Made by a program: the position numbers and the translations under genes
Origin: Formosa sp.
Lineage (GTDB): Bacteria > Bacteroidota > Bacteroidia > Flavobacteriales > Flavobacteriaceae
Assembly (NCBI GenBank): GCA_018673215.1
Contig: JABHDE010000049.1
Coordinates: forward strand, 1 to 48,944
Direction: 5' to 3'
Length of the DNA stretch: 48,944 nucleotides
The notes under the pieces: model-generated
Told to the model about the DNA's origin: nothing
The model's database searches: none
Seen by the model: only the letters and a program-made list of their open reading frames with translations
In this document: positions 17,305 through 26,603 of the stretch, piece by piece
Layout: the number at the start of each line of letters is the position of its first letter
Position numbering within the stretch: the stretch's first letter is position 1

Positions 17305-20136
17305 CTAATGTAATTCTTTTTTTAAAAACTTAGCGGTATGGCTAGATTTGTTTTTAATAACAACTTCTGGAGTTCCTTTTACCATAACTGTACCTCCACC
17401 TTTACCACCCTCAGGACCAATGTCTATTATATGATCGACTGTTTTAATTACATCTAAATTGTGTTCTATGATAATTACCGTATTTCCTTTATCAACTAAT
17501 TTGTTAAGTACATCCATCAACACTCGAATATCTTCAAAATGAAGCCCTGTTGTAGGTTCGTCTAGTATGTAAATAGTATTCCCAGTATCACGTTTACTCA
17601 ATTCCGATGCTAATTTAATCCGTTGGGCTTCACCGCCAGAAAGCGTGGTGCTTTGTTGTCCAAGAGTAATATAACCCAAACCAACGTCCTTAATGGTTTT
17701 TAATTTTCGATAGATTTTTGGAATTAGTTCAAAGAAATCAACTGCTTCATCAATGGTCATATTTAGAACATCACTGATTGATTTTCCTTTATATCTAATC
17801 TCTAAAGTTTCTCTGTTAAAACGTTTTCCCTGACAGGATTCACATTCGACATACACATCTGGTAAAAAGTTCATTTCAATGACTCGTAAGCCACCCCCTT
17901 TACAAGTTTCACAGCGACCACCAACCACATTAAAACTAAAGCGTCCCAATTTATATCCTCGAATCATTGCTTCAGGAATTTTTGCAAATAAAGCTCTAAT
18001 TTCCCCAAAAACTCCTGTATAGGTAGCTGGGTTACTTCTGGGCGTTCGTCCGATAGGGGATTGATTTATATCAATCACTTTATCTAAATGCTCTAAGCCT
18101 TTTAAAGATTTATAGGGCATTGGTTCCATTACCCCATTAAAATAATGGTTGTTTAAAATAGGGTATAAGGTATGATTTATCAAGGTAGATTTTCCACTTC
18201 CAGACACCCCGGTAATTCCTATCATTTTACCTAAGGGTAGTTTTATAGATACATCTTTTAGGTTATTTCCTGTACATCCTTTGAGTTCCAAAAACTTTCC
18301 ATTTCCTTCACGACGTTTTTTTGGAACTTCAATTTTTTTAACACCACTCAAATAATCCGCTGTCATGGTACGACTGTTCAGAATGTCTTTTGGTGTCCCT
18401 TGACTGATAATCTCTCCGCCATGCTTCCCAGCCTTGGGACCGATGTCGATCACATGGTCAGCTTGCTCAATCATGTCTTTATCGTGTTCAACCACAATAA
18501 CTGAATTGCCTACATCTCTTAAAGCAATTAGAGATTTAATTAGTTTTTCATTATCTCGCTGGTGTAATCCAATGCTTGGTTCATCCAATATATACAAAAC
18601 ACCCACTAATTGTGAACCTATTTGTGTTGCCAAACGAATCCGTTGTGCTTCGCCACCTGATAGAGATTTAGAGCTTCTGTTGATTGATAAATAGTCCAAC
18701 CCAACATCTAAAAGAAATTGCAAGCGTGTCGAAATCTCTTTGATAATTTCTTTTGAAATGATCTCTTGATTCTTAGAAAGATGATTTGGTAATTCTCTAA
18801 ACCAATCTGCTAAATCTACCACATCCATTTCTGAAAGTTCGGAGATATTTTTAGAGTTAATTTTGAAGTATAAGGATTCTTTTTTCAGTCTTGAGCCTTT
18901 ACAAGCAGGACACTTAATGTTATCCATATAGCTTTTTGCCCAGCGTTGGATGGACGTAGAATCGGCGTTTTTGTATTGACTTTCAATAAAATTAGCGATG
19001 CCTTCAAAATTAATATTATAATTTCTAGAAACCCCTAAGGTTTTACTATCCACTGAAAAATCATCTTTTCCACCATATAAAATAATTTGTAATGCTTCCT
19101 TAGGAATATCTGAAATCGGATCCGAAAGTTTAAAATCAAAACGTCGTCCGATAAGTACTAACTGTTTAAACATCCACGAATCTTTTTGAGCACCTTGAGG
19201 TGCAAGTCCTCCGTTTTTAATAGACAGACTCTTATCAGGAATAATTTTACTTTCGTTCACTTTATATAGCGATCCAATACCGTTACAATTGGGGCATGCA
19301 CCTTTAGGAGAGTTGAATGAGAAGTTATTTGGCTCTGGATTTGGATAAGAAATACCAGATGAAGGACACATTAAATCTCTACTGAAATAGCGCATTTCTT
19401 TTGTGTCTTCATCAATGATCATTAGCACATTTTCTCCGTGATACATAGCTGTATTAATACTCTCGACCAATCTGCTTTTGGATTGTGTCGTTTCGTCAAT
19501 TTTAAGACGGTCAATCACAATTTCAATATCATGCATTTTATAACGATCTAGCATCATTCCTTTGGAGATATCGACAATCACACCATCGGTTCTTACTTTT
19601 ACGAAGCCTTGTTTTCCAATCTGATCAAACAATTCTCTGTAGTGACCTTTTCGAGAACGGATGACAGGCGATAAAATGGAGATGCGTTGACCATCAAAAG
19701 ATTCAATTATCAGGTCTTTGATTTGCTCATCGTTATAACTTACCATTTTTTCATTTGTATTATAACTATAAGCATCCGCACCTCTAGCAAATAAGAGTCT
19801 TAAAAAGTCATAAATTTCTGTAATGGTTCCAACGGTAGATCTTGGGGATTTACTTGTAGTTTTTTGTTCAATTGCGATAACAGGGGACAGTCCATCAATT
19901 TTATCAACATCGGGACGTTCTAAACTCCCTAAAAACTGTCGAGCGTAGGCTGAAAACGTTTCTATATATCGACGTTGTCCCTCCGCATAAATTGTGTCAA
20001 ATGCTAGTGAGGATTTCCCACTGCCTGAAAGCCCTGTAATTACTACTAACTGATCTCTAGGAATCTTTACATCAATATTTTTTAAATTGTGGACTCTAGC
20101 GCCTTTTACTTCTATAAATTCATCGAATTTGCTCAT
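17305..20136 (-). CDS. uvrA: Excinuclease ABC subunit A
   Basis: A 943-residue DNA-damage sensor of nucleotide excision repair, acting with UvrB. It has two ABC ATPase modules: N-terminal Walker A GLSGSGKSS (about 35-43) and signature LSGGEAQRIRLATQ; C-terminal Walker A GVSGSGKST and signature LSGGEAQRIKLASE. The C-terminal zinc module has the full CETCKGGG...CESCQG set. The first zinc module shows Cys257, Cys281 and Cys284, but the expected second Cys is Ser260 (CPSSG). Length is normal. It sits inside the uvrD-yrdC-uvrA-LOG array. The ATG start fits the conserved KGARVHNLKNID start of the family. Confidence 0.97.
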   Translation of the reverse strand: MSKFDEFIEVKGARVHNLKNIDVKIPRDQLVVITGLSGSGKSSLAFDTIYAEGQRRYIETFSAYARQFLGSLERPDVDKIDGLSPVIAIEQKTTSKSPRSTVGTITEIYDFLRLLFARGADAYSYNTNEKMVSYNDEQIKDLIIESFDGQRISILSPVIRSRKGHYRELFDQIGKQGFVKVRTDGVIVDISKGMMLDRYKMHDIEIVIDRLKIDETTQSKSRLVESINTAMYHGENVLMIIDEDTKEMRYFSRDLMCPSSGISYPNPEPNNFSFNSPKGACPNCNGIGSLYKVNESKIIPDKSLSIKNGGLAPQGAQKDSWMFKQLVLIGRRFDFKLSDPISDIPKEALQIILYGGKDDFSVDSKTLGVSRNYNINFEGIANFIESQYKNADSTSIQRWAKSYMDNIKCPACKGSRLKKESLYFKINSKNISELSEMDVVDLADWFRELPNHLSKNQEIISKEIIKEISTRLQFLLDVGLDYLSINRSSKSLSGGEAQRIRLATQIGSQLVGVLYILDEPSIGLHQRDNEKLIKSLIALRDVGNSVIVVEHDKDMIEQADHVIDIGPKAGKHGGEIISQGTPKDILNSRTMTADYLSGVKKIEVPKKRREGNGKFLELKGCTGNNLKDVSIKLPLGKMIGITGVSGSGKSTLINHTLYPILNNHYFNGVMEPMPYKSLKGLEHLDKVIDINQSPIGRTPRSNPATYTGVFGEIRALFAKIPEAMIRGYKLGRFSFNVVGGRCETCKGGGLRVIEMNFLPDVYVECESCQGKRFNRETLEIRYKGKSISDVLNMTIDEAVDFFELIPKIYRKLKTIKDVGLGYITLGQQSTTLSGGEAQRIKLASELSKRDTGNTIYILDEPTTGLHFEDIRVLMDVLNKLVDKGNTVIIIEHNLDVIKTVDHIIDIGPEGGKGGGTVMVKGTPEVVIKNKSSHTAKFLKKELH

Positions 20137-20170
20137 ATGTTTCTCTCTGTACTCGCTTTAATAATGGTCA

Positions 20171-20791
20171 TTACAATATATCTACCTCACCTTTTCCTTG
20201 TCTAACAATAGTAATTTCAGAACCCTTTACCTCAATGACAGTGGAAGGTTGATTGCCTCCATAACCTCCATCAATTACCAGATCAACTTTTGAACCCCAT
20301 TTTTCATAGATCAACTCTGGATCTGTGGTATACTCAAGAATCTCATCTTCATCATGAATGGAAGTAGAAACAATTGGATTACCTAATACCTCTACTATTC
20401 CCAATGCTATTGGATTGTCTGGAATTCGAATTCCAACAGTTTTCTTTTTCTTAAAGGGATGTGGTAAGGTATTCGCTCCAGGTAGAATAAAAGTGTAAGG
20501 TCCTGGAAGCACTCGTTTCAAAAGTTTAAATATAGGTGTCTCAATTTGTGTGACATAATCACTCAAATTACTCAAGTCATGACATATAAATGAAAAGTTA
20601 GATCGCTCCAATTTAACTCCTTTAATTTTTGCAATACGTTCCAACGCCTTAACATTAGTAATGTCACAACCCAATCCATATACTGTGTCTGTTGGATAGA
20701 TAATTAACCCACCCTCTTTAAGTATTTTAACCACTTTTTCAATGGCTTTAGGGTTTGGGTTTTCAGGATATATTTTGAGAAATTCTGCCAT
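20171..20791 (-). CDS. L-threonylcarbamoyladenylate synthase (Sua5/YciO/YrdC family)
   Basis: A 206-residue YrdC-domain protein. The domain starts with IIYPTDTVYGLGCD and contains KGVKLERSNFSFICHDLSNL, VGIRIPDNP and a final STVIEV segment. Enzymes of this family make threonylcarbamoyl-AMP for the universal t6A37 tRNA modification. The length lacks the extra Sua5 C-terminal domain. The first signature is KxRxxN-like rather than the strict KxR-PL form, so the YciO branch is possible. It is 14 nt after the helicase gene and 34 nt before uvrA. Confidence 0.85.
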   Translation of the reverse strand: MAEFLKIYPENPNPKAIEKVVKILKEGGLIIYPTDTVYGLGCDITNVKALERIAKIKGVKLERSNFSFICHDLSNLSDYVTQIETPIFKLLKRVLPGPYTFILPGANTLPHPFKKKKTVGIRIPDNPIALGIVEVLGNPIVSTSIHDEDEILEYTTDPELIYEKWGSKVDLVIDGGYGGNQPSTVIEVKGSEITIVRQGKGEVDIL

Positions 20792-20805
20792 GAAAATTAG
20801 TATAT

Positions 20806-23127
20806 TTAGGAAATAATCTCAAGTTTAGCAAAGCGAAGCAATAACTTTTTTACCCCTCCAGTTTCAAATTTAATTTCAGCTTTTAAATCAGCCGCTTTTC
20901 CTTCAATACTTAAAACATTCCCTTTTCCAAACCGCTGATGATTCACAACATCGCCTACAATTAACTTATTGTCAAATAAATTTGTATTTGATTTTGTTTC
21001 GCTTACTTTCTTTAAGTTTTTGGGAGTTGAAATTTTAAATTTTTCAGGGGTTTTTGGCTTCGCTTTCATATAAGCTGGCTTCTTGTAACGCACTGTATTA
21101 GGATCCACATCTCCAAAAATATCAGCACTCAACATTGGATTGAAACGGCGTTCTTCTTTTGGGGTGACAATCTCCAAATACTGTTCGTCAATTTCTTCTA
21201 TAAATCGACTCGGTTCTGAATCTACGAGTTTTCCCCAACGGTAACGCGAAAGGGCATAAGTTAAGTAGGCCTGTTTTTCTGCTCGGGTTAAGGCTACATA
21301 AAATAAACGCCTTTCTTCTTCCAATTCTTGTCGCGTACTCATGCTCATAGCACTTGGAAATAAATCTTCTTCTAAACCAACAATGTATACATAAGGAAAT
21401 TCCAATCCTTTCGCTAAATGAATGGTCATCAGTGCTACTTTATCACTATCTTCTCCTTCTTCATTATCCAAGTCTGTAGCCAAAGCGACATCTTCTAAAA
21501 ACTCTGCGATCGACCCCGTAGAGTCCGCCAGTTCTTGTTGTCCTTCCACAAAATCTTTGATACCATTGAGCAATTCCTCAATGTTTTCCATTCGAGAAAT
21601 GCCTTCGGGAGTTCCATCTTTTTTAAACTCCTGAATCAATCCACTGACTTTACACACATGTTCCGCCAAATCAAAGGCATTCGACGTTTGACTCATTACT
21701 TTAAAACTTTCAATCATTGTTGTAAAGTTTTGTAGTTTGGTCTTTGTGCCAGCATTGATGTTTATGGGTAACTCATGAAGGTGTTTTAAGATTTCAAAAA
21801 TAGACTTATCATGTTCGTTGGCAGAAACGATCAAACGGTCAATTGTTGTCTGTCCAATACCCCGTCCTGGAAAATTAATGATTCGTTTTAAAGCTTCCTC
21901 ATCTAAAGGGTTGATGATGATCCTTAAATAGGAGAGGACGTCTTTTATTTCTTTTCGTTGGTAAAATGATAAACCGCCGTAAATCCGATATTCCAAGCCT
22001 CGTTTTCTCAAGGCATCTTCAATCGATCGCGATTGTGCATTGGTACGATACAATACTGCAAAATCACCATTTTTAGCTTGGTTTTGCATCTTGTTTTCAA
22101 AGATGGTACTGGCAATATATCTCCCTTCATCACCATCTGTTAATGAACGATTGACAATAATTTTAGGTCCTTCTTCATTGGCAGTCCAAACGACTTTTTC
22201 TAGCTTGGTTTGGTTTTTTTCAATTATAGAATTGGCAGCATTTACAATATTTTTAGTCGAACGGTAATTCTGTTCCAATCGAAACATTTTTACGTTGTCA
22301 TAATCTTTTTGAAAATTTAAAATATTATTGATGTTCGCCCCTCGAAATGCATAAATACTTTGGGCATCATCCCCAACCACACAAATGTTTTGAAAACGGT
22401 CCGAAAGTGCTCTCACAATTAAATATTGAGAGTGGTTTGTATCTTGGTACTCATCCACTAAAATATAGCGAAATCGATCTTGATATTTTGCCAAAATTTC
22501 GGGAAAACGTGTAATTAACTCGTTAGTCTTTAGTAATAGGTCATCAAAATCCATCGCGCCAGCTTTGAAGCAACGAGATACATATTCTTTGTAAATCTCT
22601 CCCATTTCTGGACGCTTTGCCATCACATCAGATTCCTTGAGTTCAGGGTTTTGAAAATACGCCTTCACCGTAATTAAACTATTTTTGTAAGATGAAATAC
22701 GAGATTGAACTTGTTTGTATTTATAGATATCTTTATCTAACTTCTTTTCTTTAATAATTGAAGAAATTAAGCGTTGTGAGTCTTGAGTATCATAAATGGT
22801 GAAGTTGGAAGGATACCCCAATTTATCGGCTTCAATCCGTAAAATTTTTGCGAATACAGAGTGAAAGGTTCCCATCCATAAGTTTTTGGCTTCGCTATCT
22901 CCCACAATCGAAGCGATTCGCGTTTTCATTTCTCGTGCCGCTTTGTTGGTAAAAGTGAGGGACAAGATATTAAAAGGATCCACACCTTCGCTCATCAGAT
23001 AAGCAATGCGATAGGTGAGGACTCTAGTTTTTCCAGAACCTGCACCCGCGATGATAATCATTGGACCTTCTTTTTGAAGGGTGGGAGCTAATTGCGCCTC
23101 GTTAAGTTGACTTAAATATTGTTTCAA
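20806..23127 (-). CDS. ATP-dependent DNA helicase, UvrD/PcrA/Rep type
   Basis: A 773-residue superfamily 1A helicase. Motif I GAGSGKT, motif II VDEYQDTNH, motif III VGDDAQSIYAFRGAN, motif IV LEQNYRST, motif V TIHLAKGLEFPYVYIVGLEE and motif VI YVALTRAEK are all intact. The C-terminal tail ends in a VGDVVNHQRFGKGNVLSI module typical of PcrA/UvrD, which binds RNA polymerase in B. subtilis. It would unwind DNA in excision and mismatch repair. The start appears to be TTG at 23127, since MKQYLSQLNEAQ is the conserved beginning and no ATG fits. First gene of a repair-rich array that includes uvrA. Confidence 0.95.
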   Translation of the reverse strand: MKQYLSQLNEAQLAPTLQKEGPMIIIAGAGSGKTRVLTYRIAYLMSEGVDPFNILSLTFTNKAAREMKTRIASIVGDSEAKNLWMGTFHSVFAKILRIEADKLGYPSNFTIYDTQDSQRLISSIIKEKKLDKDIYKYKQVQSRISSYKNSLITVKAYFQNPELKESDVMAKRPEMGEIYKEYVSRCFKAGAMDFDDLLLKTNELITRFPEILAKYQDRFRYILVDEYQDTNHSQYLIVRALSDRFQNICVVGDDAQSIYAFRGANINNILNFQKDYDNVKMFRLEQNYRSTKNIVNAANSIIEKNQTKLEKVVWTANEEGPKIIVNRSLTDGDEGRYIASTIFENKMQNQAKNGDFAVLYRTNAQSRSIEDALRKRGLEYRIYGGLSFYQRKEIKDVLSYLRIIINPLDEEALKRIINFPGRGIGQTTIDRLIVSANEHDKSIFEILKHLHELPININAGTKTKLQNFTTMIESFKVMSQTSNAFDLAEHVCKVSGLIQEFKKDGTPEGISRMENIEELLNGIKDFVEGQQELADSTGSIAEFLEDVALATDLDNEEGEDSDKVALMTIHLAKGLEFPYVYIVGLEEDLFPSAMSMSTRQELEEERRLFYVALTRAEKQAYLTYALSRYRWGKLVDSEPSRFIEEIDEQYLEIVTPKEERRFNPMLSADIFGDVDPNTVRYKKPAYMKAKPKTPEKFKISTPKNLKKVSETKSNTNLFDNKLIVGDVVNHQRFGKGNVLSIEGKAADLKAEIKFETGGVKKLLLRFAKLEIIS

Positions 23128-23306
23128 ATTTAGTTTTTTCTAAGATGTGAAATTAAGGAATGTTATTCGTATTTATAAAAGTTCGTGCTATAAATTATAA
23201 ACAATTATGGGGAAGTTACTAAAAGCGTTTGAATCCATAAATATTAACTTTTTTACATAAGAAATTATTAACTTGGCGTTTATTAATCATCATATCAAAC
23301 ATTTAA

Positions 23307-23831
23307 ATGGAAATTGAGTTATATAGCCTTACCATGTATTGTATTCCTGCTCTTATAACAGGGGCGATTGCGTATTTATTTTTTAAAGAATACACCAACA
23401 ACGAAAGTAAAAGACGCCACTACATTCTTCACAAATCGCTTCAAAAGGAGGTTCTTCCAGTCAAACTTCAAGCTTATGAACGTTTGGCTTTGTTCTTGGA
23501 ACGCATGGCTCCCAATAATTTACTGATTAGAATCCAGCCAATTTCTCAACAAAAACAAGATTATGAGCAATTGCTCATTCAAAATATCGAACAAGAATTT
23601 GAGCATAATTTAGCACAACAAATTTATTTAAGTGAAGAATGTTGGAACATAATTTTAACTGCTAAAAACACCACTATTCAATTTATTAGAAATTGTGATA
23701 TTTCAAACAGTACCGAATCCGCTGATAAATTCCGAGAATTAGTCCTCACAAAATCGATGGATACGCCGTCGCCCAGCAACGCTGCCTTGGCATATTTAAA
23801 AAATGAAGTGAGTAATTTATTAACCTATTAA
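23307..23831 (+). CDS. Conserved unknown with N-terminal membrane anchor
   Basis: A 174-residue protein. Residues about 8-26 form one transmembrane helix (CIPALITGAIAYLFF), followed by a basic stretch (ESKRRHYILHKSLQK) that predicts a cytoplasmic C-terminal domain. The rest is helical (LQAYERLALFLERM, QQKQDYEQLLIQNIEQEFEHN) and may form a coiled coil. It resembles a widespread Flavobacteriia family next to recG, sometimes listed as DUF7935; I know of no function. It is 9 nt upstream of recG on the same strand. It is divergent from the uvrD-like helicase across 179 bp. Confidence 0.8.
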   Translation: MEIELYSLTMYCIPALITGAIAYLFFKEYTNNESKRRHYILHKSLQKEVLPVKLQAYERLALFLERMAPNNLLIRIQPISQQKQDYEQLLIQNIEQEFEHNLAQQIYLSEECWNIILTAKNTTIQFIRNCDISNSTESADKFRELVLTKSMDTPSPSNAALAYLKNEVSNLLTY

Positions 23832-23840
23832 CGTGGTTTG

Positions 23841-25946
23841 ATGCAGAACACATTACTTCAAACTCCCATAGATTATCTCAAAGGTGTAGGGCCTGGGCGT
23901 GCCGAAGTATTGCGTAAAGAATTAGGTATTCACACCTATCAAGATCTGATTAATTTATTTCCAAATCGTTATATTGACCGCACGCGATTTTATAAGGTAT
24001 CAGAATTACAACCTACCAATGCTGAAGTTCAAATTGTGGGTCAGATTACAGGATTTAAAGAAATTGCCCAAAAGCGTGGAAAACGACTTGTGGCAACCTT
24101 TAGAGATGAAACGGGGTATTTAGAGTTGGTTTGGTTTAGAGGTCACAAATGGATTCGTGAGCACCTAAAAACCCATACAGATTATGTGATTTTTGGAAAA
24201 ATTAATTTATTTAATGGCATCTTTAGCATGCCGCATCCTGACACTGAACTCAAAACAGATTATGACAAAAGTCTTTCAAAAGCGATTCAACCCATATATC
24301 CTTCCACAGAAAAATTAGCCAACCGAGGCATTTCGAACCGTGTGATTTGCAAGATCATGGAACAATTGTTCCTGCAGTTGAATGGGCGTTTTGAAGAATC
24401 GCTTTCAATAGAAATTTTAGAGCATCAAAAATTGATCTCTAAGAGCGATGCTTTTTTAAATATTCATTTTCCAAAAACTCAAAAATTATTGAGCCTGTCT
24501 CAATTTCGATTAAAATTTGAAGAATTATTTTACATTCAACTTCAGCTCATTCTTAAAAACATTATTCATAAAACTAAAATAAAAGGCTATCGATTTGAAA
24601 CCGTAGGATCTTATTTTAATACATTTTATAAGGAGCATTTGCCATTCGAACTGACCAATGCTCAAAAACGTGTATTGAAAGAAATTCGGATTGATATGGG
24701 AAGTAACGCCCAAATGAACCGCTTGTTACAGGGAGATGTGGGCTCAGGAAAAACCATTGTTGCCTTGATGTCCATGCTCATCGCGATTGATAATGATTTT
24801 CAAGCGACACTGATGGCACCTACAGAAATTTTATCGTTTCAGCATTACAACGGTTTGAAACCCTTTTGTGATTTAATTGGCGTTAAGATTGGTTTGTTAA
24901 CTGGATCTAGTAAAACATCGGCTCGACGCATCATTCACGAACAATTAGAATCGGGGGAATTACAGATCATTATTGGGACACATGCGCTTTTAGAAGATAA
25001 GGTCAAGTTTAAGAATCTTGGCTTGGCAATCATTGACGAGCAACACCGTTTTGGGGTCGCGCAACGCAGTAAGCTGTGGAAGAAAAACATATCACCCCCT
25101 CATGTGTTAGTGATGACCGCTACGCCCATCCCAAGAACCTTAGCAATGTCTGTGTATGGCGATTTAGATATTTCTGTGATTGATGAGCTGCCAGCTGGTA
25201 GAAAACCGATTAAAACGGTGCATCGTTTTGACAGCAATCGACTGAAAGTACTTGGGTTTATTAGAGATGAAATTGCAAAAGGCCGTCAAGTTTATATTGT
25301 ATATCCACTGATTAACGAAAGTGAAACCTTGGATTTTAAGGATTTAATGGATGGATATGAAGGTATTGTGCGGGATTTTCCAACACCTAAATATCAAGTA
25401 TCCATCGTACATGGGCAAATGAAACCCGCCGATAAAGAATTTGAGATGCAACGCTTTGTCAAAGGAGAAACGCAGATCATGGTTGCCACAACTGTGATTG
25501 AAGTAGGGGTGAATGTACCCAATGCCTCCGTCATGATAATTGAAAGTGCGGAGCGTTTTGGACTGTCGCAACTCCACCAGTTAAGAGGGCGTGTAGGACG
25601 TGGAAGTGAGCAGAGTTATTGTATTTTAATGACAGGCTCTAAACTAGGAGATAATAGTAAAACCCGTATGAAAACCATGGTTAATTCTAGTGATGGATTT
25701 GAAATTGCGGAAGTGGACTTACGACTCCGAGGACCAGGGGATATGATGGGCACTCAACAAAGTGGCGTTTTGGAAATGAAAATCGCCAATATTGTAAAGG
25801 ATAAAGACATCTTGTCTTTAGCCCGGCACTGGGCTAAAAAGGTGTTGGTTGCCGACCCTAAATTAATCGATCCAAAGCATCAACCCATTGCGCAAACCTA
25901 TATCAAAATGGGGAAATACAAGAATATCTGGAATTATATTAGTTAA
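23841..25946 (+). CDS. recG: ATP-dependent DNA helicase RecG
   Basis: A 701-residue branch-migrating helicase that rescues stalled forks and processes Holliday junctions. An N-terminal wedge/OB-fold domain (about 10-240, with DYLKGVGPGRAEVLRKELGI) precedes two helicase lobes: motif I GDVGSGKT, motif II DEQH in AIIDEQHRFGVAQR, motif III TATPIPRT and motif VI QLRGRVGRG. The C-terminal TRG-like region is present. I choose ATG 23841; a TTG directly before it (23838) is in frame. It overlaps nothing but ends 4 bp from the convergent acpH-like gene. Confidence 0.96.
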   Translation: MQNTLLQTPIDYLKGVGPGRAEVLRKELGIHTYQDLINLFPNRYIDRTRFYKVSELQPTNAEVQIVGQITGFKEIAQKRGKRLVATFRDETGYLELVWFRGHKWIREHLKTHTDYVIFGKINLFNGIFSMPHPDTELKTDYDKSLSKAIQPIYPSTEKLANRGISNRVICKIMEQLFLQLNGRFEESLSIEILEHQKLISKSDAFLNIHFPKTQKLLSLSQFRLKFEELFYIQLQLILKNIIHKTKIKGYRFETVGSYFNTFYKEHLPFELTNAQKRVLKEIRIDMGSNAQMNRLLQGDVGSGKTIVALMSMLIAIDNDFQATLMAPTEILSFQHYNGLKPFCDLIGVKIGLLTGSSKTSARRIIHEQLESGELQIIIGTHALLEDKVKFKNLGLAIIDEQHRFGVAQRSKLWKKNISPPHVLVMTATPIPRTLAMSVYGDLDISVIDELPAGRKPIKTVHRFDSNRLKVLGFIRDEIAKGRQVYIVYPLINESETLDFKDLMDGYEGIVRDFPTPKYQVSIVHGQMKPADKEFEMQRFVKGETQIMVATTVIEVGVNVPNASVMIIESAERFGLSQLHQLRGRVGRGSEQSYCILMTGSKLGDNSKTRMKTMVNSSDGFEIAEVDLRLRGPGDMMGTQQSGVLEMKIANIVKDKDILSLARHWAKKVLVADPKLIDPKHQPIAQTYIKMGKYKNIWNYIS

Positions 25947-25950
25947 GATT

Positions 25951-26532
25951 TTAATCCACTAAAAAATTATCACTGAGGGTTTGTAGGTCTTTCATCACCA
26001 ATTTAAAATCGGCTTCAAAGAGGGTGTAAAATTCTTTTAATTCCTGTCCTGCTTTGTCCATCCCTGATCTGTTTTTTGTGCGTCGATTCATTCCTGCTAA
26101 AACCCGGTCAATACCTTCTAGTTCTGCATAAATTAAGAGCCAATTGCCTTCGATCATAACGGGCGCCATTTTTTGAATGTTAGCGGGAAGTATATCAAAA
26201 TTATCTCTTAATAATTTATAAAATGTTTGAATATAAGCGTCTAAGGGAATGTCAGAATAATCCGACCAATTTTTAGCTAAAAAATGGTCATAAAAGATAT
26301 CTACAATAATTCCTGAATAATGCCCGTAATTTTTGTGAAGCCGTTTGGTACTTTTTCTAAAAGCGGGATGGGCATCTGTTATGGTATCAATTTGTCGATG
26401 TAATAAGATTCCTTTTTGGATTTCAACAGGGTAGGAGTTGTATTTAGAACCTTTAATACTATCGGCTATAAAGTTTCCAATTATGACATCGGGATTAGTT
26501 CCAGAAAGTAAAATATGAGCCAAATAATTCAT
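25951..26532 (-). CDS. ACP phosphodiesterase family protein (DUF479)
   Basis: A 193-residue protein of the AcpH/DUF479 family, a branch of the HD-phosphatase fold that removes the phosphopantetheine arm from acyl carrier protein in E. coli. Family marks are MNYLAHILLSG at the start, GNFIADSIKGSKY, GILLHRQIDTITDAHPAF and YGHYSGIIVDIFYDHFLAKNW, with the metal-binding His/Asp residues visible. Length equals E. coli AcpH. Monocistronic and convergent with recG. Activity on ACP is inferred from family membership. Confidence 0.88.
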   Translation of the reverse strand: MNYLAHILLSGTNPDVIIGNFIADSIKGSKYNSYPVEIQKGILLHRQIDTITDAHPAFRKSTKRLHKNYGHYSGIIVDIFYDHFLAKNWSDYSDIPLDAYIQTFYKLLRDNFDILPANIQKMAPVMIEGNWLLIYAELEGIDRVLAGMNRRTKNRSGMDKAGQELKEFYTLFEADFKLVMKDLQTLSDNFLVD

Positions 26533-26577
26533 AGAGCGAAATTATGAATACATTTTAATATAATTGATTTGAAGTCT

Positions 26578-26585
26578 TATATTTG
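26578..26585 (+). promoter_or_regulatory. Candidate -7 box for glmM
   Basis: TATATTTG, exact TAnnTTTG match, 18 nt before the ATG at 26604. It overlaps an in-frame TTG at 26583, which argues against that TTG as a start. Confidence 0.45.
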
Positions 26586-26603
26586 TTGAAACTTATTTTT
26601 TAC

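Noticed and set aside
23125-23132. Minus-strand TAAATTTG box at the helicase start
   Set aside because: It overlaps the start codon, so transcription would begin inside the gene; chance match.
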